Source of the DNA: an uncultured bacterium
Lineage (GTDB): Bacteria > Acidobacteriota > Thermoanaerobaculia > Multivoradales > J023
NCBI GenBank assembly: GCA_937948815.1
Contig: CALFAM010000065.1
Coordinates: forward strand, 1 to 40,619
Reading direction: 5' to 3'
DNA: 40,619 nt
The translations under genes and the position numbers were made by a program. Shown piece by piece: positions 32,328 through 40,619 of the stretch; within the stretch, counting starts at the first letter, position 1, and each line of letters starts with the position of its first letter. A model generated the notes under the pieces. That model was not told the origin of the DNA and searched no databases. It saw only the letters and a program-made list of their open reading frames with translations.

Positions 32328-33320
32328 ATGAATCGTTCCACGAAAGCAGGTTTCGTCCTGCACCTGGCCATCCTGGTCACCGCGCTCAGCCTTATTGCCA
32401 CGGCAGGGATCGCACAGGTTCCGAGTAAGCCCACGAACGCCCCACAGGCTCACAGCCTGATGTGGCCACTAGCGAGTGAAACGCCGGCGCGGGACCTCGC
32501 CATCGATGTCCGCGTAACCATCGACGGCACCGAAGTGGCCTCGGAGCGGCGAACCCTCGCGCTACCGACACCGACAACCCATCCACGCTTGACACGCCTG
32601 TTCCCCGAGCGAGACGACCTCGTCACCATGCTTCGCAGCCAGGCGGCAGCCGGCCAGGAAGTCACCGTGCACGTGACCTCGGCAGATGAAACGCGGAGCC
32701 TCGCCATTCAAGAGCTCGACGCGCTCGTTCGCCAGGCCGCCAAGGACCGCTTCGTACGCGTCGGCCAGGCCAGCCCGATCTTCGAGTCCGTTGGCGGTAG
32801 TGGACCTGGCTTCAAGATGGACTGCCGCTCCAACTGCTTCGACCAGTGGGAGGCCTGTATCTTCTCGACCTGCGGCCAGCCGCTCTTCGGCTGTGGTGAC
32901 TGCGATGAGCGGCTCGACGCCTGCCTGGCAGGCTGCGGCTGCCCAGACAACGATGGTGACGGCGTTTGCAACAACGTCGACAACTGCCTGAACGCTGCCA
33001 ACCCCAACCAGGCCGACTGCGACAACGACGGTATCGGCGACGTTTGCGACTCGCTGAACGGCACAGTTTCAACGACCTGTAGCGCCTGGACCGAGGTCGG
33101 CCGCACCACGTCGTTCAGCTTCTGTGAGCCTGGCTTGGCCCTGCGTTGCACGACGTACCGGGTCGAGCAGCGCAGGACCTGCTGGGTGACCACGACACTG
33201 TGCGGGCAGCAGCCCACCATGGTCGACACGCCCGAGACCCGCTTCATTCTGGAAGAAGACTGCTTCTTCGACCCGACTTGTGACAGCGGGTGCGAGCCGT
33301 TCCGCATCTGCGAAGACTGA
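32328..33320 (+). CDS. Secreted cysteine-rich protein with thrombospondin type 3 calcium-binding repeat
   Basis: I place the start at the ATG at 32328, after AAGGGGGA; a longer frame upstream lacks support. The 330-residue protein has a signal peptide (LHLAILVTALSLIATAGIAQ). Residues 30-160 form a non-repetitive region with an immunoglobulin-like look. A Cys-rich half follows: a cluster at 166-205, then a thrombospondin type 3 repeat (DNDGDGVCNNVDNC, 207-220; CDNDGIGDVCD, 231-241) that would bind calcium. A tail with six more Cys ends in GCEPFRICED. It is almost certainly secreted and disulfide-bonded. No enzyme domain is visible. An independent gene with its own strong terminator 9 bases past the stop. 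Confidence 0.85.
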   Translation: MNRSTKAGFVLHLAILVTALSLIATAGIAQVPSKPTNAPQAHSLMWPLASETPARDLAIDVRVTIDGTEVASERRTLALPTPTTHPRLTRLFPERDDLVTMLRSQAAAGQEVTVHVTSADETRSLAIQELDALVRQAAKDRFVRVGQASPIFESVGGSGPGFKMDCRSNCFDQWEACIFSTCGQPLFGCGDCDERLDACLAGCGCPDNDGDGVCNNVDNCLNAANPNQADCDNDGIGDVCDSLNGTVSTTCSAWTEVGRTTSFSFCEPGLALRCTTYRVEQRRTCWVTTTLCGQQPTMVDTPETRFILEEDCFFDPTCDSGCEPFRICED

Positions 33321-33329
33321 CACCGCGCG

Positions 33330-33361
33330 ACCGGTGGCACGCCCTGAGTGCCACCGGTTTC
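33330..33361 (+). terminator. Strong intrinsic terminator
   Basis: ACCGGTGGCAC (33330-33340) pairs perfectly over 11 bases with GTGCCACCGGT (33348-33358) around a seven-base loop, followed by TTCC. It lies 9 bases after the stop of the thrombospondin-repeat protein gene and should end that transcript before the MiaE gene. Confidence 0.8.
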
Positions 33362-33478
33362 CTCGACCCTCGCCCGCCACAGGCTGCCTCGGCAGAAGCA
33401 CATTCTCTCGGTACGCTGCCCCCTGCTACGCTACGGGTGCTGTACGCGAAACCATCCTCTTTCCTTGCCGAGAGCACC

Positions 33479-34099
33479 ATGCCGACCTTCGAATCTCTGG
33501 AATCCGTGCGTGCCGAGCTGCCACTGTTGATCTGGACCCCGCAGAGCTGGGCGGCTCTCGCAGCCGACAATCTGGGCACGTTCCTCGCCGACCACGCCAT
33601 CTGCGAGCAGCAGGCCGCCGTCTTCGGCCTGTCGCTGATCGGCCACTACCCTGATGACGCGGACCTGGTGGTCGAGATGGGGAAGCTGGCAGCGGAAGAG
33701 GTGAGCCATCTGCGCCGGGTTGCGAGCTTGCTCCACCGCCGAGGGCTTGCGCCTTCGGGCAAACGCGGCAATCCATGGGTTCAGGCGCTACGCAAGAACA
33801 TGGAGACGAATCGCTCACCCATGCTGAAAGTCGATCGCCTGCTGGTCGGCGCCCTGATCGAGGCGCGGAGCTGTGAGCGGTTCACCACGTTGCTCGAGGA
33901 GATCACCGATCGTGATCCCGAGGTCGCTAGCTTGCTCGCCGATCTCGGTCCAGCCGAGAAGCGGCACTGGCAGACTTTCCATCGCCTCGCCGCACGCGAG
34001 ATCGACCCGGAGCGCTTCGCCGAGCGTTGGCAGCGCTGGCTCACGATCGAGCGCGACGCCTGCGCCCAAGGCGGTGTCCGGCCGACCGTCCACGGCTAG
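33479..34099 (+). CDS. miaE: tRNA-(ms2io6A37)-hydroxylase
   Basis: The ATG at 33479 gives 206 residues, the usual MiaE length; an open frame further upstream runs through the terminator and is rejected. MiaE is a ferritin-like non-haem diiron monooxygenase that hydroxylates the prenyl side chain of modified adenosine 37 in tRNAs reading UNN codons. The iron ligands are visible: Glu43 (HAICEQQA), Glu74 and His77 (EEVSHLRR), Glu128 (LIEARSCERF), and Glu160 and His163 (EKRHWQTF). The two ExxH pairs are intact. It is a single gene, with the MiaA and MiaB genes that make its substrate not in the window. It converges on the FHA regulator gene across a 100-bp gap. Confidence 0.9.
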   Translation: MPTFESLESVRAELPLLIWTPQSWAALAADNLGTFLADHAICEQQAAVFGLSLIGHYPDDADLVVEMGKLAAEEVSHLRRVASLLHRRGLAPSGKRGNPWVQALRKNMETNRSPMLKVDRLLVGALIEARSCERFTTLLEEITDRDPEVASLLADLGPAEKRHWQTFHRLAAREIDPERFAERWQRWLTIERDACAQGGVRPTVHG

Positions 34100-34199
34100 A
34101 GGTAGGCAGCTCGAATCGAGAATTGGGTCGGAGCGGGTTCACGAGCCGGTCCGGGTGTCCGATCCTCGAGCCAATCCCTGGCGCTCGATCGAGCCCCCG

Positions 34200-35930
<1,731 letters not shown>

Positions 35931-36005
35931 GAGCCGGTTGTTCCTGAGCAGATTCTCTTGTCAGGTAGTGCTGGATTCCTCAGCGCTACGATCCCCAATA
36001 GTAGT

Positions 36006-36044
36006 TTCTCACATCTGAGAATAGACCGCGGGGCAAACTGCCAA
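36006..36044 (-). promoter_or_regulatory. Possible promoter and operator upstream of the FHA regulator gene
   Basis: On the minus strand, TTGGCA (36039-36044) and TATTCT (36018-36023) are 15 bases apart, a little short for sigma-70. A perfect palindrome, TTCTCA-CATC-TGAGAA (36006-36021), overlaps the -10 box. It is about 75 bases upstream of the start at 35930 and could be a binding site for the gene's own product. I found no sigma-54 GG-N10-GC promoter here. Confidence 0.3.
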
Positions 36045-36187
36045 GATCGCACGAGGAATTCTAAAATCGCACAGCCCCTGCTCTCCCACACGCGCTTCGA
36101 CCAGATGGGCGTAGCCACCAATCCGGACGGGCAACGTCAGGTAGCCGCACCCACGAAACCGTGGCGACGGCACCACCGAATCGGCGC

Positions 36188-37207
36188 TCAAACCTCGTTG
36201 CCGTCGTAGAGGGACTCGACCTGGTCGACGTAGCCGTTGTAGAGCACGGTCTTGCGGCTCTTGCGGGTACCGATGTCGGTTTCGAAGCGCTGACTCCACC
36301 GCGGGTGGGGGCGGTAGGGATCGACATTCGAGAAGAAGCCGTACTCAGCGGGCTGCTGTTTGTTCCAGAAGGTTTCGGGCCGCTTCCTGGTGAATTCGAT
36401 GCCGACGATCGACTTGGGGCTCTTGTAGCCGTACTTCCAAGGCACGATCACGCGCCACGGCGCACCGTGCTGCATCGGCAGCGCGTGACCATAGCTTCCA
36501 ACCACGACCATCGCCAGCTCGTGGCGCGCCTCATCGAGGCGCAGCGCCTCGGTATAGGGCCAGTCGTACCAAGACGCGGCCTCGACCCCGGGCAGCTTCT
36601 TGTCGTGCATGGTCATGAAGCGCACGTAGCGCGCCGAGGGGGCGGGTTCGAGAAAGTCGATCAAGTGACGAAGCGGATAGCCCGTCCACGGAACCTGGGC
36701 GGACCAGCGCTCGACGCAGCGAAAGCGGTAGAGGCGTTCCTCCAGCGGGAACTGGGTCAAAATAGCGTCCAAATCGATCGTTCGGGGTCGCTTGACCTGT
36801 CCTCGGACCTCGACGGTCCAGGGATCAACGCGGTTGCCGGCGGCAATGTACTGCTGAGCGACTTCCCAGACACGCCCTTTGTCCGTGGTGAACTCGTAGT
36901 AATTGTTGTAGCGCGAGCCGATCACCTCGGGAGTCATCTGCCGATCGCTGCCGACGTCAAAAGCTTGATTGCGCTTTGCTGGAAAGCGGTCCGCGTAGCG
37001 CTCGCCGAGGGCTGGTGCGGCAAAACCATCCGGTGGCTGTTGGGCCTGCTGGGCGCTTGCGGCACGTGGAAACAGCGCGCCGGTCGCCAGACTGAGCGCG
37101 CCGAGGCCGAGAGATTGCACGACCTGGCGTCGGTTCAGATAGCGATCTTCCGGCGTGGCCGCGTGCTCGGGCAACTGCCAAGACGGTGGAATTCGAAATC
37201 GTGTCAT
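36188..37207 (-). CDS. msrP: Protein-methionine-sulfoxide reductase catalytic subunit MsrP
   Basis: I use the ATG at 37207 because the product then begins TRFRIPPSWQLPEHAATPED, the normal start of MsrP; a frame 19 codons longer is unlikely. It has 339 residues. A Tat signal peptide carries the twin arginines at 26-27 (LNRRQVVQSLGLGALSLATG, cleavage near residue 52), so the enzyme is folded with its molybdopterin before export. The molybdenum ligand is Cys164 in RFRCVERWSAQVPW. Other hallmark segments are GAPWRVIVPWKYGYKSPKSI and TFWNKQQPAEYGFFSNVDP. MsrP repairs oxidised methionines in periplasmic proteins, with electrons from the haem membrane protein MsrQ, for which no gene is present in the window. 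Confidence 0.95.
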   Translation of the reverse strand: MTRFRIPPSWQLPEHAATPEDRYLNRRQVVQSLGLGALSLATGALFPRAASAQQAQQPPDGFAAPALGERYADRFPAKRNQAFDVGSDRQMTPEVIGSRYNNYYEFTTDKGRVWEVAQQYIAAGNRVDPWTVEVRGQVKRPRTIDLDAILTQFPLEERLYRFRCVERWSAQVPWTGYPLRHLIDFLEPAPSARYVRFMTMHDKKLPGVEAASWYDWPYTEALRLDEARHELAMVVVGSYGHALPMQHGAPWRVIVPWKYGYKSPKSIVGIEFTRKRPETFWNKQQPAEYGFFSNVDPYRPHPRWSQRFETDIGTRKSRKTVLYNGYVDQVESLYDGNEV

Positions 37208-37497
37208 CGATCGGCTCCGAGCGATGCAAATACCGTTGGCCCCGTTCAGACGCTCGGCTCGCAAGTCGCAGTGCTACCAGGTTAGGACGTCGGTGGGGGA
37301 GCGTCAAGCGATCGGACTGTCGTCACGTTCAACGGTCTCCCAGGTGCCAGCAGGTGCGGCACCATCTCGGTATCATCTGGCCACGCTCCCCCCCTGGCGC
37401 ATTCAAGATGGGTATACGGACCGCTATACTCCGCAGATCGAAAGAGGGCTTCAGTGCCTTCCCAACCGCCATCCCGCGCTTCGGAGAACCGCCCAAC
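37208..37497. other. 290-bp divergent intergenic region
   Basis: This region holds the promoters of msrP (leftward) and of the mannose-1-phosphate guanylyltransferase gene (rightward). One convincing rightward promoter is described separately. Nothing resembling an RNA gene or a small protein with a ribosome binding site was found. Confidence 0.5.
37402..37430 (+). promoter_or_regulatory. Sigma-70-like promoter of the guanylyltransferase gene
   Basis: TTCAAG (37402-37407) and TATACT (37425-37430) are separated by exactly 17 bases, about 67 bases upstream of the ATG at 37498. The -10 box matches the consensus at five of six positions, but the -35 box only at three of six. Confidence 0.5.
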
Positions 37498-38568
37498 ATG
37501 CAAGCCTTGATTCTCGCCGGAGGAAGCGGCACGCGTTTCTGGCCGCTGAGCCGCCGCAGCCGCCCCAAGCAGTTGATCGCACTGGATCGCGAGGTGAGCC
37601 TCCTGCGCGCCACAGTTGACCGGCTGGCGCCGACCATCGACCCATCGCACGTCTGGGTTTGCACGACGACCGCGCTCGCCGACGCCATCCGCGAGGTGCT
37701 GCCCGACGTTCCGCCCGAGCAGATCTTGCTGGAGCCCGTGGGCCGCAACACCGCACCGGCGATCGGCTACGCCGTTCGCATGATGCCCGAAGCGGTCCGC
37801 AACGGCGTCATCGCGGTCTTGCCGGCGGATCATCGGGTCGAAGATGCTGCCGCATTTCGCGAAACCCTGACCGCAGCGGAGTCTGCGGCGCAGGACGGTC
37901 GTCGAATCTTGACCTTGGGCATCACGCCGCACCGGGTCGAGACGGGCTATGGCTACCTCGAGCTCGGTCCGCCGCTCGACGAGCCCTCCGCCGATGCCAC
38001 TTCGCATTCAGGCACGCTCCGTCGTGTGGCCCGCTTTACCGAGAAACCCGACCACGCCACGGCAACCCGGTGGATCGACGCGGAGAGTCACCTGTGGAAC
38101 GCGGGCATCTTCGTCTTTCGTGGCCAGACCTTGCTCGACGCCCTGGCGCGCTTCGAGCCAGAGATCGCCCGAGGACTGGAGTCGATCGCCGCGGACCCCG
38201 CCTGCGCCGACACGATCTACCCTCAGCTTCCCTCCGTGTCCATCGACTACGGTGTGATGGAGCGCCTCGACGACCTGGCAACGTTGCCACTCGACTGCGG
38301 CTGGAGCGATCTCGGCTCGTGGCACGCCTTGGCCGAAGTTCTGCCAGCGGATGAGAACGGCAACGCTGTGCGCGGCGATGTCACGGTGGTCGACAGCAAG
38401 GACTCGCTGGTCATCGCCGATGCTGGCCACGTCGCGGTCGTGGGGATCGAGGGCCTGGCGGTTGTGCGTACCGGAGACAGCGTGCTGATCATGCCCAAGG
38501 AACGGGCACAGGATGTCCGCCAGGTTGTCGACGCGCTGCGTGCCCAAGGCCGCGACGAGCTGCTCTGA
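37498..38568 (+). CDS. manC: Mannose-1-phosphate guanylyltransferase
   Basis: The ATG at 37498 begins the family's conserved opening, and the long open frame before it is rejected. The 356-residue protein makes GDP-mannose from mannose-1-phosphate and GTP. Motifs include LILAGGSGTRFWPLSRRSRP (4-23, the nucleotide-binding loop), LEPVGRNTAPAIG, VLPADHRV, VETGYGYLELG, FTEKPD and LWNAGIFVF. The C-terminus stops after the beta-helix part, without the type II isomerase domain, so this is the monofunctional form. GDP-mannose supplies exopolysaccharide, O-antigen and glycoprotein mannose or fucose. The gene is 32 bp upstream of trmB and may be co-transcribed with it and the following ABC exporter. 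Confidence 0.93.
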   Translation: MQALILAGGSGTRFWPLSRRSRPKQLIALDREVSLLRATVDRLAPTIDPSHVWVCTTTALADAIREVLPDVPPEQILLEPVGRNTAPAIGYAVRMMPEAVRNGVIAVLPADHRVEDAAAFRETLTAAESAAQDGRRILTLGITPHRVETGYGYLELGPPLDEPSADATSHSGTLRRVARFTEKPDHATATRWIDAESHLWNAGIFVFRGQTLLDALARFEPEIARGLESIAADPACADTIYPQLPSVSIDYGVMERLDDLATLPLDCGWSDLGSWHALAEVLPADENGNAVRGDVTVVDSKDSLVIADAGHVAVVGIEGLAVVRTGDSVLIMPKERAQDVRQVVDALRAQGRDELL

Positions 38569-38600
38569 GCCTGGATGACGGGCATCGAACGCGCAGAAGC

Positions 38601-39368
38601 ATGAATCATCCTGCAACCATCTGGGGCGGCGGCGAGGAGCGTTCGATACTCGAGCTCTCGTCGCCGATCGACCTCGAGACGCTGCTGCTGCCACAGACTC
38701 CGGACGACGGGCCGGACGATCGCCCCTGGAACGTCGAGATCGGCTTCGGCAAGGGCCGCTACCTTCTGCAGCAAGCGATCGCGCGTCCAGACGAGCGCTT
38801 CCTCGGTATCGAGATGGTCGGCAAATACGCGCGCCTGCTAGCAGACCGCGCGGCAAGCCGTGGCCTCTCCAACCTGGCGGTCATTCGCGGCGAGGCGCTC
38901 TACTTGTTGGCTGCCGCGTTGCCAAGAGGCTTCGCGCGCAGCCTGCACGTTTATTTCCCCGACCCGTGGCCCAAGAGCAAGCATCATCGGCGCCGGCTGT
39001 TCGACCCCACGTCGGTCGACCTGGTGCTGGGCGTGCTCGCCCCAGGCGCCGCGCTGCAATTCGCCACGGACTACCTGGTCTATGGTGAAGACGTCGCCGC
39101 CCTGCTTGCCCACGCCCCGAGCATCGACGTTCTCGAGCGGATCGAAGCTCCTTGGCCCGACGGCGCCCGAACGAACTACGAAGCCAAATTCATCCGCGAA
39201 GGCCGGCCGATCATCCGCCTCGCCGCGACCGTCAAGCAACCCCTGCCCGCCTGTGTTCTTCACCCGGACGGCTGGCCGAGAATCGTCGCTGCGACTGCGC
39301 CCGAGCCGGAAACAGCGCCATCGGCCGACCCGCCGCCGGCCACGCCCGAGCTGCTTCGACGACGATGA
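38601..39368 (+). CDS. trmB: tRNA (guanine-N7-)-methyltransferase
   Basis: The 255-residue protein methylates N7 of guanosine 46 in the variable loop of tRNAs, using S-adenosylmethionine. Features are VEIGFGKGRYL (45-55, the SAM loop), FLGIEMVGKYA (67-77), YFPDPWPKSKHHRRRL (118-133), the TrmB hallmark, and FATDYLVYGED. RTNYEAKFIREGRPI is the T-x-Y-E-x-K-F region of the active site. The last 30 residues form a Pro/Ala-rich tail beyond the usual end. Its stop overlaps the ATG of the next gene (ATGA at 39365-39368), so the exporter is translationally coupled to it. Confidence 0.93.
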   Translation: MNHPATIWGGGEERSILELSSPIDLETLLLPQTPDDGPDDRPWNVEIGFGKGRYLLQQAIARPDERFLGIEMVGKYARLLADRAASRGLSNLAVIRGEALYLLAAALPRGFARSLHVYFPDPWPKSKHHRRRLFDPTSVDLVLGVLAPGAALQFATDYLVYGEDVAALLAHAPSIDVLERIEAPWPDGARTNYEAKFIREGRPIIRLAATVKQPLPACVLHPDGWPRIVAATAPEPETAPSADPPPATPELLRRR

Positions 39369-40619
39369 AGATGCTCGCCCCGCTCCGGCCGCTGGTTCCG
39401 CTGATCCGCCCCTACCGTGGGCGCATGCTGGCCGGGCTGCTCTGTGTGGTCGGCACCTCCTGGATCGGCCTGGCCACGCCCCTGGTCATCGGCCGCGCCA
39501 TCGACGCCATGCGGGCGAGCGTGACGCCGCGCACACTGATGCTCTACGGCCTCGTGCTGATCGCCGTCGCCGTGGTCAAGGGCCTGTTCCACTATGCCCA
39601 GCGCTGGATTCTCATCAGCGCGAGCCGCAGCATCGAACGCGACCTGCGGGGTCTCTACTTCGCGCATCTCACGCGGCTCGAAGCAGGCTTCTTCCAGCGT
39701 CAGCGGACGGGCGATCTGATGGCGCGCGCGACCAACGATCTCGAAGCGGTACGCCAGATCTGCGGGCCAGCGATCATGTACGCCGGCAACACCTTGCTGA
39801 CCAGCGCGGGCGCGCTCGCCTTCATGGTGGCCATCGACGTCCGGATGACCCTACTGGTGCTGGTTACCCTGCCACTCGGCGCCGTGATCACGCGGGTCGT
39901 CGGACAACGCACCCACACGCTCTTCGGTGCCGTGCAAGAGAGCTTCTCGACCCTTTCGAGCCGCGTCCAGGAAAACGTGTCGGGCGTTCGGGTGGTGCGA
40001 GCCTACGCCCGCGAATCGGTCGAAGCCCGCGAGTTCGACGTCGCCAGCCGCGACTATGTCGAGCGCAATCGCCGCTTGATCCGCTGGAACGCGGCATTTA
40101 GCCCCTTGCTCGAGTTGGTACTCGGATTCGGCTTCGCCATCGTCATCTGGTGGGGCGGCAAGCTGATGATCGACGGCGTCATCACCATCGGTCAGTTTGT
40201 CGCATTCCACCTGTTCCTGAGTCGCCTATCGTGGCCGATGATCGCCATTGGTTGGGTGACCAATCTGGTGACCCGCGGCGCTGCTTCGCTCACCCGCATC
40301 CAGTCGATTCTCGATTCCGAGCCCGAGATCCGCGATGCCGAGGCCCCGGGCGCGCCGGCCGAGGGCAGCACCGTGCGCGGCCACATTCACTTCTGCGACC
40401 TTCGCTTCGCCTACCCTGGCAAGCGCGAAGGCGAAGAGGATGCATTCCAGGAGGGAGTCGACGTTCTGCACGGGATCGACCTCGAGATCGAGGCAGGCGA
40501 GACGATTGCCATCGTCGGCCGCACCGGCGCCGGCAAGTCGACGCTGCTGTCCCTCGTTCCCCGTCTCCTCGATCCACCCGCGGAGCAGCTCGAGATCGAT
40601 GGCCAGGACGTCCGCGACC
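39365..40619 (+). CDS. ABC exporter, fused permease and ATPase (partial)
   Basis: The frame is open from the ATG at 39365 to the window end (418 codons), so the ATPase part is incomplete. An exporter-type membrane domain with six helices spans about residues 20-305 (LAGLLCVVGTSWIGLATPLV, YFAHLTRLEAGFFQRQRTGD and FSTLSSRVQENVSGVRVVRA are typical). The nucleotide-binding domain then begins, with HFCDLRFAYPG and Walker A VGRTGAGKST near residues 385-394. An insertion of acidic residues (GKREGEEDAFQEG) follows the A-loop Tyr of that segment. It is an MsbA/multidrug type; the cargo may be lipid, drug or peptide. It follows trmB with a four-base overlap; a partner half-transporter gene may follow outside the window. 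Confidence 0.92.
   Translation, partial: MKMLAPLRPLVPLIRPYRGRMLAGLLCVVGTSWIGLATPLVIGRAIDAMRASVTPRTLMLYGLVLIAVAVVKGLFHYAQRWILISASRSIERDLRGLYFAHLTRLEAGFFQRQRTGDLMARATNDLEAVRQICGPAIMYAGNTLLTSAGALAFMVAIDVRMTLLVLVTLPLGAVITRVVGQRTHTLFGAVQESFSTLSSRVQENVSGVRVVRAYARESVEAREFDVASRDYVERNRRLIRWNAAFSPLLELVLGFGFAIVIWWGGKLMIDGVITIGQFVAFHLFLSRLSWPMIAIGWVTNLVTRGAASLTRIQSILDSEPEIRDAEAPGAPAEGSTVRGHIHFCDLRFAYPGKREGEEDAFQEGVDVLHGIDLEIEAGETIAIVGRTGAGKSTLLSLVPRLLDPPAEQLEIDGQDVRD

Noticed and set aside
35931..36187. Sigma-54 promoter upstream of the FHA regulator
   Set aside because: TTGGCAGTTTGC looked suggestive, but the GG to GC distance is too short for the fixed sigma-54 spacing.

Overview
The window looks like a chromosomal segment of a GC-rich Acidobacteriota bacterium, possibly of the Thermoanaerobaculia type. 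This is inferred from gene content: two very large 'orphan' MacB/FtsX-type permeases with no partner ATPase (one translationally coupled to a PadR repressor, an arrangement typical of Acidobacteriota), ECF sigma factors coupled to FecR-like or carboxypeptidase-regulatory-like membrane proteins, a membrane-anchored winged-helix/TPR regulator, and a form II CoxL-like molybdenum hydroxylase. No rRNA, tRNA, CRISPR array, phage module or complete insertion sequence was seen. The genes are ordinary high-GC bacterial genes with tight spacing and many 1-4 base overlaps.

Layout. 1-3625 (minus): a sulfatase-fold secreted enzyme, an ECF sigma factor, and a coupled membrane protein cut by the window edge. 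3825-7011 (plus): a second ECF sigma factor coupled to a large FecR-domain anti-sigma-like protein, followed by a 23-bp tandem repeat. 7273-10976 (plus): an operon of two ATPase/permease pairs of the ABC-2 exporter type. 10995-15343: an unknown membrane-anchored protein, a secreted GH113-like glycosidase, and a secreted trypsin-fold protease ending in four cysteine-rich repeats. 15622-20731 (minus): a TauE/SafE permease, an orphan FtsX-type permease and a winged-helix/TPR regulator. 20922-23804: two DUF1579-like secreted proteins, a short-chain dehydrogenase with an internal deletion, and a DUF4097 beta-repeat protein. 23816-27009 (minus): PadR plus a second orphan permease, with a palindromic operator candidate in the promoter. 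27193-27357: a MITE-like inverted-repeat element ending exactly at the stop codon of the next gene. 27354-31050 (minus): a CoxS-CoxL-CoxM type molybdenum hydroxylase operon. 31331-34099 (plus): phosphatidylserine synthase, a thrombospondin-type-3 secreted protein with a strong terminator, and MiaE. 34200-37207 (minus): an FHA-domain enhancer-binding-protein-like regulator and the periplasmic methionine sulfoxide reductase MsrP. 37498-40619 (plus): mannose-1-phosphate guanylyltransferase, TrmB, and an ABC exporter cut by the window edge.

The recurring theme is cell-envelope and extracellular function: secreted hydrolases, exporters, envelope repair, GDP-mannose supply, and envelope-linked regulation by sigma/anti-sigma pairs. 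I did not find a convincing new multi-gene defence or mobile system. The most distinctive items are the MITE-like element at the cox operon end, the 23-bp repeat array at the FecR gene end, the deleted dehydrogenase, the substituted GAFTGA loop in the FHA regulator, and the threonine at the sulfatase nucleophile position.
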